A DNA stretch of 34,183 nt from the IMG/VR virus record IMGVR_UViG_3300036980_000349, positions 1-34,183 of that record, one strand, 5' to 3'. The DNA comes from a virus. Shown in pieces: positions 1 through 8,026 of this stretch. Positions within the stretch are counted from its first letter, which is position 1. Every line of letters begins with the position of its first letter. Under the pieces are notes generated by a model. It was not told the DNA's origin. It made no database searches and saw nothing but the letters and a program-made list of their open reading frames with translations. The position numbers were made by a program, and so were the translations under genes.

Positions 1-2
1 AT

Positions 3-764
3 TCACGTCCGAACACCGGCACTGCCGTAGTGTTTGACGCGGTGAAGATTGGTTCTATGGTCTACTTCTCAGAAGAGATCACAGAGGACAGTTTAATTCC
101 CGTTGTGCCTTACCTCAAAGAGAGTATGGCTCGGGCGATGGCTAACGCACAAGAAAACGCAGTCATCAATGGACAAGCTTCCGGCGCAATCGACGCTGGA
201 GCCGCTGGCTCTGATGTGCGTATGGCTTGGGACGGATACCGTAAAGTTGCCCAATCAGCTGCAAAAGTTGATCTGAGTAGCTGGGCTGTTGGTGGCTCCT
301 ACGCCGCCGGCACTGGCCTACTTCGTTCAATGCGTGCGAAGATGGACAAATACGGAACCGATCCTAAAGACCTAGTTTGGGTTACAAGCATTGCTGGTTA
401 CCACCAGATGCTCGGTATCCAAGAAGTTCTGAAGCTCAATGAGTATGGTCCTAACGCGACTATCCTCAGCGGCGAGCTCGGAAAATTCGACGGTATCCCG
501 ATCATCATCAGTGAGTTTATCGGTAATAACCTAAACGCAGCTGGAGTCTATGATGGTGTTACAACCACAAAGACAATTATTGCCCTTGTGCACACACCAT
601 CATTCATGTTCGGCGATCGGCGTTCGATCTCGGTGAAAACGAAAGACAACCCGGAGTACGATAACCACCTGCTAGTTTGTCATCAGAGACTGGACTTCCA
701 GCCTCTGTATGCAGTGGCGTCAAATTACATCGTCTCGCTCGGATACGGTCTAGCAAAGCAATAA
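3..764 (+). CDS. HK97-fold major capsid protein (5' end outside window)
   Basis: This is the main shell protein of the phage head. The frame is already open at base 3 and continues through an internal GTG at 30, so the true start lies upstream and about 253 codons of the C-terminal part are visible. The segment from SEEITEDS through a long helix (YLKESMARAMANAQENAVINGQ, about 22 residues) is the spine-helix region of HK97-type capsid proteins. LVWVTSIAGYHQML, GKFDGIPIIISEFI and the C-terminal FGDRRSISVKTKDNPEYDNH with DFQPLYAVASNYIV match the P and A domain strands of the family. The family is usually 300-420 residues, so any N-terminal arm or scaffold is not visible. A strong terminator follows the stop. 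The family call rests on recognition by eye, with no search run. Confidence 0.88.
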   Translation, partial: SRPNTGTAVVFDAVKIGSMVYFSEEITEDSLIPVVPYLKESMARAMANAQENAVINGQASGAIDAGAAGSDVRMAWDGYRKVAQSAAKVDLSSWAVGGSYAAGTGLLRSMRAKMDKYGTDPKDLVWVTSIAGYHQMLGIQEVLKLNEYGPNATILSGELGKFDGIPIIISEFIGNNLNAAGVYDGVTTTKTIIALVHTPSFMFGDRRSISVKTKDNPEYDNHLLVCHQRLDFQPLYAVASNYIVSLGYGLAKQ

Positions 765-791
765 GCTTGATCGTTTAATACTAACCTTAAC

Positions 792-824
792 CTCCAGGAA
801 GCTTCGGCTTCCTGGAGCTCTTTT
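792..824 (+). terminator. Intrinsic terminator after the capsid gene
   Basis: An 11-bp perfect stem (CTCCAGGAAGC at 792-802 and its complement at 807-817) closes on a TTCG tetraloop, in the very stable C(UUCG)G arrangement, and is followed by CTCTTTT. It begins 27 nt after the capsid stop. It would end or attenuate capsid transcripts, so downstream genes need read-through, antitermination or their own promoter. Confidence 0.9.
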
Positions 825-936
825 AACTCCAGGTCCAAACCCACTTTAAAATTACAAATTTAGTTAAGAGTGGAGTTTTTATTAAACTCCATCCATCCCG
901 ACATTTGTCGAGGTCAAAGCTTGGAGGTTAATAAAA
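825..936 (+). promoter_or_regulatory. Leader between capsid gene and next gene, with possible alternative hairpins
   Basis: Downstream of the terminator, GTGGAGTTT (870-878) can pair with AAACTCCAT (884-892) around a 5-nt loop, with one G-U pair. An upstream alternative pairs CCACT-TTAA (841-849) with TTAA-AGTGG (864-873, one bulged G). The two share bases 870-873, so they exclude each other. A GGAGG Shine-Dalgarno at 923-927 lies 9 nt before the ATG at 937. I see no convincing sigma70 -35/-10 pair. Whether the structures regulate anything is speculation. Confidence 0.35.
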
Positions 937-2622
937 ATGGCAATTGCTTCAGATTTCAGTGTTGCTGTTAGTGGCGATATTCGACACGTATCGGGTGCCA
1001 GTCACTATACAGTTCTCGATCTACACAGGTATTTACAGGATCTAGCTGATAATGCTACCGCGTCTGGTGATGACGTTCTCGACATCACGTCAAGCACTCC
1101 CTCAGAACGTTCGACTGATAACATTATCACCTTGCTAGGAACGTATAACATTGACGATACCACCGCTCAATACTTCTATGGCGGGTCAATCAAACAAGGT
1201 ACTGGAGGCTCAGAAGTTATTTATTCTGGTCTTAAAGTCTTGGGAGCGGTAAATAACTCTGCAACCCAGATTCAAGTAGTCCAGAATAATGCACTTTGTG
1301 CGGGAATTACCCCATTTTGGGGAACTCAATCAACCGGTGGATATAATGGTGACGCTACTGCTGGTGTTCTTCTAAGAGTTCTCATCAAGTCAAAAACGAG
1401 CGGAACAAATATTGACGGGCAGCGCGTCCGCGTACAAGCTAGACACTGGGGCGATACATACGACTTCTTTAATGTAACTCTCGGTGAAGGTGAGGCGGTA
1501 GCGGCTATTGGTACCACTCCTGATGCTCAAAATACAACTACAATTGGAACCGTCCAAGGTTGGACTTCGGGGGATATCCCGACTAATGTTGAAGGGTATC
1601 AAACTATCAATCTGAATAACGGTAACGGCGCTCAACCTTACTACTCTAAGTGGACTTACAATACTAACTCGACTAAGCTTAAAGCTATTTGGCAGTGGAT
1701 CAAAGAATTGACAAGCCAAGTTTCCCCCGCAGCTAGTCTCTATGGAATGGATGGCTTTCTCTTTCTTGGGATCACCCACCAAGTTGCTATCAGCGTCCCC
1801 TCGGGTACATACGTACAGAACGAAATTGTAACGTGGACTGGTGGGACAGGTGCTCTTCTTGCTATCGATAGCGTGACCGCAGGCACAAAAATGTGGATCC
1901 AGCTACTAACTGGAGTTGCGCCCACATCTGGTGCGATTACTGGAGCTGGGGGTGGAAGTGCTACTATCGGTACAGTAACAAGTAAAACCGTTCCTAAGGT
2001 TTTCCTTGGGTCATATACGGGTACTTTAATCGGTGCCTATGGAGTTGGTGTTGATGCTGACGATCTAACAGCATCTGATACCATTCAAGACTTACTCAAC
2101 GTAACTCAAACACCCCCGAATAACGTCGTCTTTACTGTTTCTGGACTTGTAATGGATGAAGATTACGTTCTCGTTGGACCGAAAGATACTGGTAACGCGA
2201 TTAAGTTTGATCAGCTTCTACTGAACACAACTCTTTCTGGTGCCACTGAAACTGCTGTTGTTTGTACTACTGCCATCCCTTCTGATACCCCCGCTTCTGG
2301 TACAATTCGTATCGAGCTTGATTCTGGGATTTATCGTAGGATTCCTTATATAAGTTGGGCTACTGATACGTTCGTTATCGCTGAGACCAGCTTTGAGGAT
2401 CCAAATGATGCGACTGCTGGAGCTAATATCTGGATCTCTTACATCGATAGGTTGTGCGAGGGAGATACTTCTGAATCTTTCACCACAATCTATAGCTCAT
2501 CTAGAAACCTCTATGTGAGAGTAAGAGACGGCGGAGGAACACCAATCAAGACCTTCGAGTCTCCAGCTGTACTTGGAGCTGCGGGCGGAAGTGCTGTAGC
2601 GTCTAGAATTACAGACGCGTAG
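937..2622 (+). CDS. Putative virion structural protein, beta-rich, 561 aa
   Basis: I do not recognise a named family with certainty. The N-terminus (MAIASDFSVAVSGDIRHVSG, then HYTVLDLHRYLQDLADNA) and the C-terminus (YSSSRNLYVRVRDGGGTPIKTFES, then AAGGSA) look like conserved ends of proteins found beside phage capsid genes. The middle is rich in Gly, Thr, Ser and Val, with GTYVQNEIVTWTGGTGA and LLTGVAPTSGAITGAGGGSAT resembling small beta domains. There is no signal peptide, membrane segment or enzymatic motif. It starts at ATG 937 behind GGAGG and lies alone between a terminator upstream and a 28-nt palindrome downstream. Position right after the capsid gene suggests a capsid-associated or decoration protein. 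The structural role is inference; that the frame is a real gene is very likely. Confidence 0.6.
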   Translation: MAIASDFSVAVSGDIRHVSGASHYTVLDLHRYLQDLADNATASGDDVLDITSSTPSERSTDNIITLLGTYNIDDTTAQYFYGGSIKQGTGGSEVIYSGLKVLGAVNNSATQIQVVQNNALCAGITPFWGTQSTGGYNGDATAGVLLRVLIKSKTSGTNIDGQRVRVQARHWGDTYDFFNVTLGEGEAVAAIGTTPDAQNTTTIGTVQGWTSGDIPTNVEGYQTINLNNGNGAQPYYSKWTYNTNSTKLKAIWQWIKELTSQVSPAASLYGMDGFLFLGITHQVAISVPSGTYVQNEIVTWTGGTGALLAIDSVTAGTKMWIQLLTGVAPTSGAITGAGGGSATIGTVTSKTVPKVFLGSYTGTLIGAYGVGVDADDLTASDTIQDLLNVTQTPPNNVVFTVSGLVMDEDYVLVGPKDTGNAIKFDQLLLNTTLSGATETAVVCTTAIPSDTPASGTIRIELDSGIYRRIPYISWATDTFVIAETSFEDPNDATAGANIWISYIDRLCEGDTSESFTTIYSSSRNLYVRVRDGGGTPIKTFESPAVLGAAGGSAVASRITDA

Positions 2623-2631
2623 AAATAGACC

Positions 2632-2659
2632 GGAGTGGAGAGAATATTCTCTCCACTCC
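2632..2659 (+). terminator. Perfect 28-nt palindrome, possible weak terminator
   Basis: GGAGTGGAGAGAAT (2632-2645) is followed immediately by its exact complement (2646-2659). As RNA it would form a 12-bp stem with a 4-nt loop. It lies 10 nt after the stop at 2622 and before the next Shine-Dalgarno (AAGGA at 2676-2680). The sequence after it (TCCTTTCTCT) is pyrimidine-rich but not a clean U tract, so it may be a weak terminator, a 3'-end stabiliser or a processing site. Confidence 0.55.
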
Positions 2660-2687
2660 TCCTTTCTCTATCGCGAAGGAATAATTA

Positions 2688-4748
2688 ATGGCAGGGGCAA
2701 CTTACACAACAGATCTAACGCTGATTCATGCTTGTGACGCAGCTAGCGCGAGTTGGACTGAACCTACCGGTTTTACTGTTGGTAGTATCACCCTTCCAGA
2801 AACTGACTACTTTATTCACAATACGGGGTGTCTTTCCAAAAACCAACAGGCGACTGGTGGTAACGGCGCTATTTTTAATGTAGGCTCTGGTGTGACAATT
2901 CCTACAAACGGAGCTTTTTTTGCCTGGGTGATTTTCTCGGCTCCCAACGCTTTAGGTGCTGAAGCCGCAGGCGGCGTGCAAATGTTCGTCGGCTCAGCTA
3001 CGAGTGCCTTTAAGCAATTTTATGTTAGAGGAAACGATACGTATACATATGGTGGGTGGGTTTGCGTTCCTGTTAATCCCCTAATTGATTCTCAAAATCA
3101 AACGATCGCGGTTAACTCAACAAATAAAACGTTCACTAGATCATCTGGAAGTTTTGTCACAGATGGCTTTGAAGCTAATATGCCTATTGTAACTACAGGA
3201 TTTACCAATGCTGGAAATAATACTTCGAAAGTTATTGAATCTGTTACCACGTTAGTAATTACCGTAACGAGTGCAACTGGACTTGTAACTGAAACGCCGG
3301 GCGGCGGTGATGAGCGCATTAGATTTTGTGATGCCCTTACCGGTGCTCCTTCTACAACTATGCAATACTTTGGCGCTGGAGTAAACTGCCCGAGTTTTGC
3401 TCCCACTAAAGGTAATGCTTTTGGTCTTGATATAGTTAGATATGGCCGCGGGGAAGCAAGAATGGTAGGTGGCGATTTAGCTAATGGCTACGCAACCTTT
3501 GCAGGCTTTGCTACACAGAATGATGCCCTTGCAAATCGTTGGGGAATTTTACAAGCTGTTGGCGGCGGATATCAAGTACAAGGGCTTATCGTTCTTGGGT
3601 ATGGCGGCGCAGTAGATTTTCGTGACTCAAATAAATCTATCGTATTTGTGGACACTAAACGAGTAACTTCCAACTTCAACGGTATCGAAGTCCGCAACTC
3701 ATCTTCCAGAGTCGATATGACCGCCGTTTCTTTTCAGGCGCTTGGTACTACATCTAAAGGTAAGTGGATCGCGACAGACGATGTAGATGTCAATCTTGAT
3801 GGATGTACGTTTACGGATTTAGGAACCCTTGATTTCAAATCTCAAAGTACTATTTTGAACACTACTTTCCGGAGATGTGGCCGAGTCACCCAAGTATCTC
3901 CAGTCTTTGCAGGGGGGGCGACATTCACTGGGTGCACCTTTGATAAGACCGCGGATGCTACTGCCGCTTTTTCTATGTGTCGTGCCACAATGGTAACTTA
4001 TTGTACGTTTCAATCAAGCGGTACTAAACATGCTATTGAACTAACGGCGGCAATAGGAAGTGAGTTTAATTTATATAATAATACTTTTACGGGATATGCC
4101 ACCTCTAATGGAAGTACTGGAAATGAAGTTATTTTAAATGCTACTGGAACCACAATAACTCTCAATATTTCTGGAAATATAGGCACAATATCTATAAAAA
4201 ACGTAGGAGCCGGATCAGTAACAAACTTAGTTTCGGGTTCCGCTGCATGTACCGTTACCGTAAAAAACGCTTCAACAGACGTTGTCCTTCCTCTCGCAAG
4301 GGTGCTAATCTTAGCTGCTACTGGAGGTCCTTTACCCTTTCAAGCTCCAGTTACAATTACGCGGGTTACTACTGTTGCTACAGTAGCACACACTGCTCAT
4401 GGACTATCAACAGGAAATAAAGTTTTAATCGCCGGAGCAAATCAACCTGAGTACAATGGCGTTAAGACTATTGCTTATATTGGAGTAGACTCCTATTCAT
4501 ACACAGTGAGTGGCACACCTGATTCGCCTGCGACAGGAACGATTAAAGCCACGTATGTTATAATAGATGATGAAACTGATTCAAATGGGCTAGTTACTTA
4601 TACAAGATCGTATTCTTCTAATCAACCTATCACAGGAAGAGTGAGAAGATATACCTCGGGGGCATATTTTAAAACCTCTACAATTTCTAATATAATTAAT
4701 AGCACTAACGGTATTTCGATTGTAGTACAATTAATACCTGAAACTTAA
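2688..4748 (+). CDS. Putative virion protein with right-handed beta-helix and FCCH-like domain, 686 aa
   Basis: The middle third (about residues 300-500) repeats short strands ending in CTF or similar, such as VNLDGCTFTDLGTLDFKSQ and ILNTTFRRCGRV, the pattern of a parallel right-handed beta-helix as in many phage fibres and tailspikes. Residues about 555-628 (THGL-like AHTAHGLSTGNKVLIAGA, then EYNGVKTI and SPATGTIKA) match a small beta domain resembling the E1 FCCH domain, common in phage structural proteins. The C-terminus (QPITGRVRR, then a Lys-Thr motif) resembles a tail region of such proteins. No catalytic acidic cluster of a pectate lyase or depolymerase is evident. The ATG has AAGGA 7 nt upstream. 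A surface appendage, perhaps on the head, is my inference. Confidence 0.6.
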   Translation: MAGATYTTDLTLIHACDAASASWTEPTGFTVGSITLPETDYFIHNTGCLSKNQQATGGNGAIFNVGSGVTIPTNGAFFAWVIFSAPNALGAEAAGGVQMFVGSATSAFKQFYVRGNDTYTYGGWVCVPVNPLIDSQNQTIAVNSTNKTFTRSSGSFVTDGFEANMPIVTTGFTNAGNNTSKVIESVTTLVITVTSATGLVTETPGGGDERIRFCDALTGAPSTTMQYFGAGVNCPSFAPTKGNAFGLDIVRYGRGEARMVGGDLANGYATFAGFATQNDALANRWGILQAVGGGYQVQGLIVLGYGGAVDFRDSNKSIVFVDTKRVTSNFNGIEVRNSSSRVDMTAVSFQALGTTSKGKWIATDDVDVNLDGCTFTDLGTLDFKSQSTILNTTFRRCGRVTQVSPVFAGGATFTGCTFDKTADATAAFSMCRATMVTYCTFQSSGTKHAIELTAAIGSEFNLYNNTFTGYATSNGSTGNEVILNATGTTITLNISGNIGTISIKNVGAGSVTNLVSGSAACTVTVKNASTDVVLPLARVLILAATGGPLPFQAPVTITRVTTVATVAHTAHGLSTGNKVLIAGANQPEYNGVKTIAYIGVDSYSYTVSGTPDSPATGTIKATYVIIDDETDSNGLVTYTRSYSSNQPITGRVRRYTSGAYFKTSTISNIINSTNGISIVVQLIPET

Positions 4749-4757
4749 GGAGAACGC

Positions 4758-5018
4758 ATGTCAACACTGGAAGAAGATTACAGGGCGTTAAAACGTTTAC
4801 ACGATTCGGCTAATGAGGCCATTTATACCCTGCAGGTGAAGAATGCTGAACTTGTGGAGGAAAACAACCTCATCCTTAAAAAATTGGTGGACTGTCAAAA
4901 CGCTCTTGACATCACCAAGGAAATCATGCGTAACGCCTTGACAACTCAAAATGAAATAAAGGACGCGTATGTCATAGAAATCCAAGACTTAAAGACCAAG
5001 CTCGCGTTACGGGGATAA
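4758..5018 (+). CDS. Small coiled-coil protein, 86 aa
   Basis: Nearly the whole protein is a charged amphipathic helix with heptad-like spacing of Leu, Val and Ile, for example YTLQVKNAELVEENNLILKK, which predicts a coiled coil. There is no membrane segment or known enzymatic motif. It starts at ATG 4758 behind AAGGAG (4747-4752) that overlaps the previous stop, and ends 6 nt before the next gene, so it is co-transcribed with the two beta-rich genes around it. It could be an oligomerisation or attachment factor, or a chaperone, for one of its neighbours. I do not recognise a family. Confidence 0.6.
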   Translation: MSTLEEDYRALKRLHDSANEAIYTLQVKNAELVEENNLILKKLVDCQNALDITKEIMRNALTTQNEIKDAYVIEIQDLKTKLALRG

Positions 5019-5024
5019 ACCTTA

Positions 5025-6287
5025 ATGGCGATCACAATTGATTGGGGAACTCGAGTAATTTTCATCCCTCGAAATGATCTAACGCTCATTCAATTAACTC
5101 CCACTGAGATTCGCGAATTGAATCTTAACGAGTTTCGCATGACGTTAAAAGATCTTGAAGACAGTGAAGACGGAATGTGCTTTCCTGATACACATAGGCA
5201 TAACACTGAAGTTTCTATTGCTGGTTTAGTAATAGCCCGAGTCATTGAAATTATTAATGGGTTTACAATTACCTTTGAAGATGGCCAATACGCTGTTAAC
5301 TTAGTTGGTGCCAATAGTAATGTTGGTGATGTAGTCAACGTTAATCAAGTATCTATCCGTTCCCAAAACTCCGCCGGTTTGATTTCAAACATGACAATTG
5401 AGTACGCCTCATATCAGGAGTGTGTCACGATTGATATTACTTCCCCGTGGGCTGGTACTTTACATCCCGTAGGAACAGGTCAAAAACCTGTGAATAATAT
5501 TGCGGATGCGAAACTTATCGCAGCTGCTCGGGGATTTCAAGCGTTTCGCCTTTTAAGCTCAATGGATGGCACTACTGACTTTAGTGACTTCATTGTTTCT
5601 GGTATTCCAAGATCAGTTGTATTAAATATGCTTCCACACACTTGCCAAAGTGGATGTCGATTTCGTACTCTTACATTGACCGGACAAATGTGTGGTCAAG
5701 TGTGCACATTTGATGAGTGTGATTTACACAATTTGAGCAAGGTACAGGGTACTATCTATAACAGCACAATTGCAGGTGTTATTACCTTGACTGGATCTAA
5801 CACTAATATCATTGATTGTGCATCGGGAAGGACTATTGAGTATGGAAGAACCGTTATAGATATGGACTCAGATCCCAAGAATTTGCAAGTTCGCCGCTTT
5901 TCTGGGGGATTGATACTTAAAAACTTTACATTCCCAGATAATAGAGTCGTTTTGGATTTCGATTCGGGGGCGTTGGAAATTGATCCTAGTTGTACCGATG
6001 GAACTATTGTAGTGCATGGTGAAACGACTATTCTCGATAATGGCGGACCCCGCTTAATCAGAGACTTTTCAGCTGCAGTATCTCCAGAGTCAGTTGCAGA
6101 TCGAACTAGAGTTGAATTATCACCCGAGCTAGCGGAAATCTCTAAAGTGAAAGCATTCATTGTCAATCGTTTAAGGGTCAATAAGACAACAGGAGCTTGG
6201 ACAGTTTATGATGTCAGTGGAATTATACCCCTATTTACGGGTATAATTAGTGACGACGGAACGTTTAAAGATAGAGTACCTATATGA
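5025..6287 (+). CDS. Putative virion protein with conserved N-terminal domain and beta-helix, 420 aa
   Basis: The N-terminal 120 residues (WGTRVIFIPRNDL, RMTLKDLEDSEDG, NGFTITFEDGQYAVNLVGAN, then NSNVGDVVNVNQVSIRS) form a domain I know from many phage structural proteins, usually unannotated. Residues about 190-330 show short Cys-containing strands (CQSGCRF, GQMCGQVCTFDECDLHNL) and IYNSTIAGVITLTGSNTNII, again suggesting a right-handed beta-helix. A small C-terminal domain (VNKTTGAWTVYDVSG) ends the protein. The ATG at 5025 has only a weak site (GGGGA, 5011-5015). The next gene overlaps by 4 nt (ATGA), implying coupling. It could be a head-surface or adsorption protein; the exact role is unknown. 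Confidence 0.6.
   Translation: MAITIDWGTRVIFIPRNDLTLIQLTPTEIRELNLNEFRMTLKDLEDSEDGMCFPDTHRHNTEVSIAGLVIARVIEIINGFTITFEDGQYAVNLVGANSNVGDVVNVNQVSIRSQNSAGLISNMTIEYASYQECVTIDITSPWAGTLHPVGTGQKPVNNIADAKLIAAARGFQAFRLLSSMDGTTDFSDFIVSGIPRSVVLNMLPHTCQSGCRFRTLTLTGQMCGQVCTFDECDLHNLSKVQGTIYNSTIAGVITLTGSNTNIIDCASGRTIEYGRTVIDMDSDPKNLQVRRFSGGLILKNFTFPDNRVVLDFDSGALEIDPSCTDGTIVVHGETTILDNGGPRLIRDFSAAVSPESVADRTRVELSPELAEISKVKAFIVNRLRVNKTTGAWTVYDVSGIIPLFTGIISDDGTFKDRVPI
6221..6248 (+). repeat. 10-bp inverted repeat inside the 3' end of the beta-helix gene
   Basis: AATTATACCC (6221-6230) and its exact complement (6239-6248) are separated by 8 nt, 36 nt before the ATGA junction of the two genes. It may form an mRNA hairpin affecting coupling to the 67-residue downstream gene, or be chance within coding sequence. 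Confidence 0.45.
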
Positions 6288-6487
6288 GTGATCCATTAAA
6301 CACGTTGGGATTCCTTAGTTGGGGGCTTCTAGGAAGTGGAGATGGCGTGGAAGCTGTGATACTTATTCAAGATCTGGATTTAGCGATCTCTCTGATTGAA
6401 ACTTTAGAGTGCTCGTTGGAATCACCCGTTCTAGCTGTCAATATTAATGTAGATCGCATTCTCGATATCAGCGTGGAGGTTGAATAG
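6284..6487 (+). CDS. Small hypothetical protein, 67 aa
   Basis: An acidic protein with alternating hydrophobic residues (AVILIQDLDLAISLIETLEC, then VNINVDRILDISVEVE). Its ATG overlaps the preceding stop as ATGA, which suggests translational coupling, since no good Shine-Dalgarno is visible. It ends at 6487, two bases before the likely TTG start of the next gene. I do not recognise it. The repeated pattern DLDLAIS / NINVDRILDISVEV suggests short beta strands. It may be a small accessory to the neighbouring structural proteins. Confidence 0.5.
   Translation: MSDPLNTLGFLSWGLLGSGDGVEAVILIQDLDLAISLIETLECSLESPVLAVNINVDRILDISVEVE
6475..6479 (+). promoter_or_regulatory. Shine-Dalgarno that fixes a TTG start at 6489
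   Basis: GGAGG at 6475-6479 is 9 nt before TTG 6489 and directly abuts an alternative in-frame TTG at 6480. Spacing favours 6489, giving a product beginning M-A-T-S-I-T. Confidence 0.6.
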
Positions 6488-6488
6488 A

Positions 6489-6827
6489 TTGGCTACGTCA
6501 ATTACACTAAAACAAGGTGAGGCTAAAACGTTGCGATTTGTTATAACCGAAAATGGGGCTGCTGTCGATCTCTCCGTAGGTACAACCTCGTTTTTCTTTG
6601 GCATGAAGAAAAAGAAATCAGATACTTCCTACATAGTCTCAAAAGACGATGCGTCGTTTACCACTACAGATGCAGCTAGTGGAGTCATCACAGTTGTTCT
6701 TACTGCAACTGATACAAATCAAACTCCCACCACCTATATTGGAGAATTAAAAATCAGATTTTCCGACGATTCGATCGATAAGAGTGAAGACTTGACGATA
6801 AAAATCGACCAGGCGGTGATTACATAA
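6489..6827 (+). CDS. Ig-like structural protein similar to BppU N-terminal domains, 112 aa
   Basis: The pattern ITLKQGEAKTLRFVITENGAAVDLSVG, FFFGMKKK, ASGVITVVLTATDT and YIGELKIRF follows the small Ig-like beta sandwich seen at the N-terminus of phage baseplate upper protein BppU and in many stand-alone phage proteins. Length fits a single domain. The start is TTG 6489, chosen from the GGAGG site 9 nt upstream; TTG 6480 would add three residues. The stop overlaps the next ATG as TAATG. In this position, between beta-helix genes and the head-tail connector, it is probably a virion accessory or adaptor. The fold call is moderate and the role is inference. Confidence 0.6.
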   Translation: MATSITLKQGEAKTLRFVITENGAAVDLSVGTTSFFFGMKKKKSDTSYIVSKDDASFTTTDAASGVITVVLTATDTNQTPTTYIGELKIRFSDDSIDKSEDLTIKIDQAVIT

Positions 6828-7429
6828 TGCTTGTAGAACTAGCCACCTTAAAAGATTATTTGGGGTTTAGTGGAGTTACTAGTGAAGATACTCCCCTAAA
6901 TATCTGTCTTCGTACCGCAGATGGTTTCATGAGGAACTATTGTAATCGAAACTTCGAAGAAACAACTTATAATACTCCCCTCACACCTGTAGATATTTGT
7001 ACCATCCTCGTGCCTGAAATTCCCCTCACTGCAATTGTTGGGATGACCGCATTTCAACATATTAGTGATTTAGTCGGACAGCCCGTATCATTAGAGTACG
7101 TTAAATTTTTTCGCAGCGGTAAGATTTATAGCTCTGAAGGTTTTTTCTGCCCATTTATGAACAGTGTCCAGGTTATATATACTGCAGGATTTACTGAGGA
7201 AGATTCAGAGTGGAATACCCTACAGTGGTTACAGTTAGAGATTGCGAGTGAACTTTACCGCGGTCGGGGCCTTTTAAACATGGCAACGTTTCAGTCAGGC
7301 GGGGCTCAGTGGCAGAGAATGTCGAATACTGAAACAACTCAGTCTGGTGAGATTACCTCAATGTTAAGCCCCGAGATTGTTTTAATGCTAAACATGTTCT
7401 CAATCCGCGGTCCTAGAATAGACTATTAA
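6827..7429 (+). CDS. Head-tail connector protein, gp6-like, 200 aa
   Basis: The product begins LVELATLKDYLGFSGVTSED and continues LNICLRTADGFMRNYCNRNFEE, matching gp6-like (HK97 gp6 / SPP1 gp15 type) adaptors that form a ring below the portal: an N-terminal helical pair, then a beta insertion (IPLTAIVGMTAFQHI, VQVIYTAGF), then helices (WLQLEIASELYRGRGL). YTAGF plus the following helix is a strong hallmark. Usual length is 100-200 residues, so this is at the long end. It overlaps the previous gene by one base and is followed 2 nt later by the next. It would join the portal to the head-closure ring. Confidence 0.75.
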   Translation: MLVELATLKDYLGFSGVTSEDTPLNICLRTADGFMRNYCNRNFEETTYNTPLTPVDICTILVPEIPLTAIVGMTAFQHISDLVGQPVSLEYVKFFRSGKIYSSEGFFCPFMNSVQVIYTAGFTEEDSEWNTLQWLQLEIASELYRGRGLLNMATFQSGGAQWQRMSNTETTQSGEITSMLSPEIVLMLNMFSIRGPRIDY

Positions 7430-7431
7430 CT

Positions 7432-8007
7432 ATGTTTGATTGGAATGACGTCATTACCTTTACCCGAAAATCGAACGCCGTTGTCCAAAACTGGACTTCC
7501 GGATCGCCCGTTATCAGTTCACTCGGAGAACCCGCATACTTAGAAATTAATACCGCAGGAGTTACAGCTGGAACTTTGATGATCTCTGGAAAGGATTCCC
7601 TGGATCAATCAATTACTGAGCCAATTTACTTTGAAGCCAGTTCAACTCTCTTATCAACCAATCAATATAAGAGTATAACAACACTTACACCGAGTTGGAG
7701 TTCTTACACAGTTAATATAAAAGCGGTCGATATTCAAGGGGCCCCTATATTTATAGAGAGAAATTTTGGTCCCTTTCCATGTAGCGTAAATATCGATCCT
7801 ACAATGTCTCCCGCGGGGACTCTCGGAGTCCCGGGACAATTGAAGGGAGCAATTTTTAGGATATCGTTATTGGCATTTGAACCGCAAGAAGGAGATGCAG
7901 TACTTACTAAGAAGGGCTATAGTGGTATTGTATCCAATATTCTTGCAATTCCTTTCCCTAACTTTCCAACTGGCTGGGTGTTTTTCCTAGAGGAAAACCC
8001 TGGCTAA
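7432..8007 (+). CDS. Putative head-closure (stopper) protein with beta insertion, 191 aa
   Basis: Position directly after the connector and the C-terminal pattern FEPQEGDAVLTKKGYSGIVSNI suggest the beta-barrel head-closure family (HK97 gp7 / SPP1 gp16 type), in which a short barrel seals the DNA exit. The region from about residue 25 to 120 (GEPAYLEINTAGVTAGTLMI, DQSITEPIYFEASS, SYTVNIKAVD) looks like an inserted Ig-like sandwich, which would explain why the protein is longer than the usual 100-120 residues. The assignment depends on gene order more than on motifs. Confidence 0.5.
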   Translation: MFDWNDVITFTRKSNAVVQNWTSGSPVISSLGEPAYLEINTAGVTAGTLMISGKDSLDQSITEPIYFEASSTLLSTNQYKSITTLTPSWSSYTVNIKAVDIQGAPIFIERNFGPFPCSVNIDPTMSPAGTLGVPGQLKGAIFRISLLAFEPQEGDAVLTKKGYSGIVSNILAIPFPNFPTGWVFFLEENPG

Positions 8008-8016
8008 AATTTCCTT

Positions 8017-8021
8017 GGAGG
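8017..8021 (+). promoter_or_regulatory. Shine-Dalgarno for the glycosyltransferase GTG start
   Basis: GGAGG lies 5 nt before GTG 8027. An in-frame TTG at 8015 overlaps the site itself and is therefore an unlikely start; the ATG at 8025 is in another frame. Confidence 0.6.
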
Positions 8022-8026
8022 ATAAT

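Noticed and set aside
937-2622. Enzymatic or depolymerase role for the large gene after the capsid
   Set aside because: No catalytic motif could be seen; only a generic structural call is supported.
6197-6247. Possible promoter from TTGGAC at 6197 and TATAAT at 6242
   Set aside because: The spacing is about 39 nt instead of about 17, and the TATAAT is part of an inverted repeat inside coding sequence.
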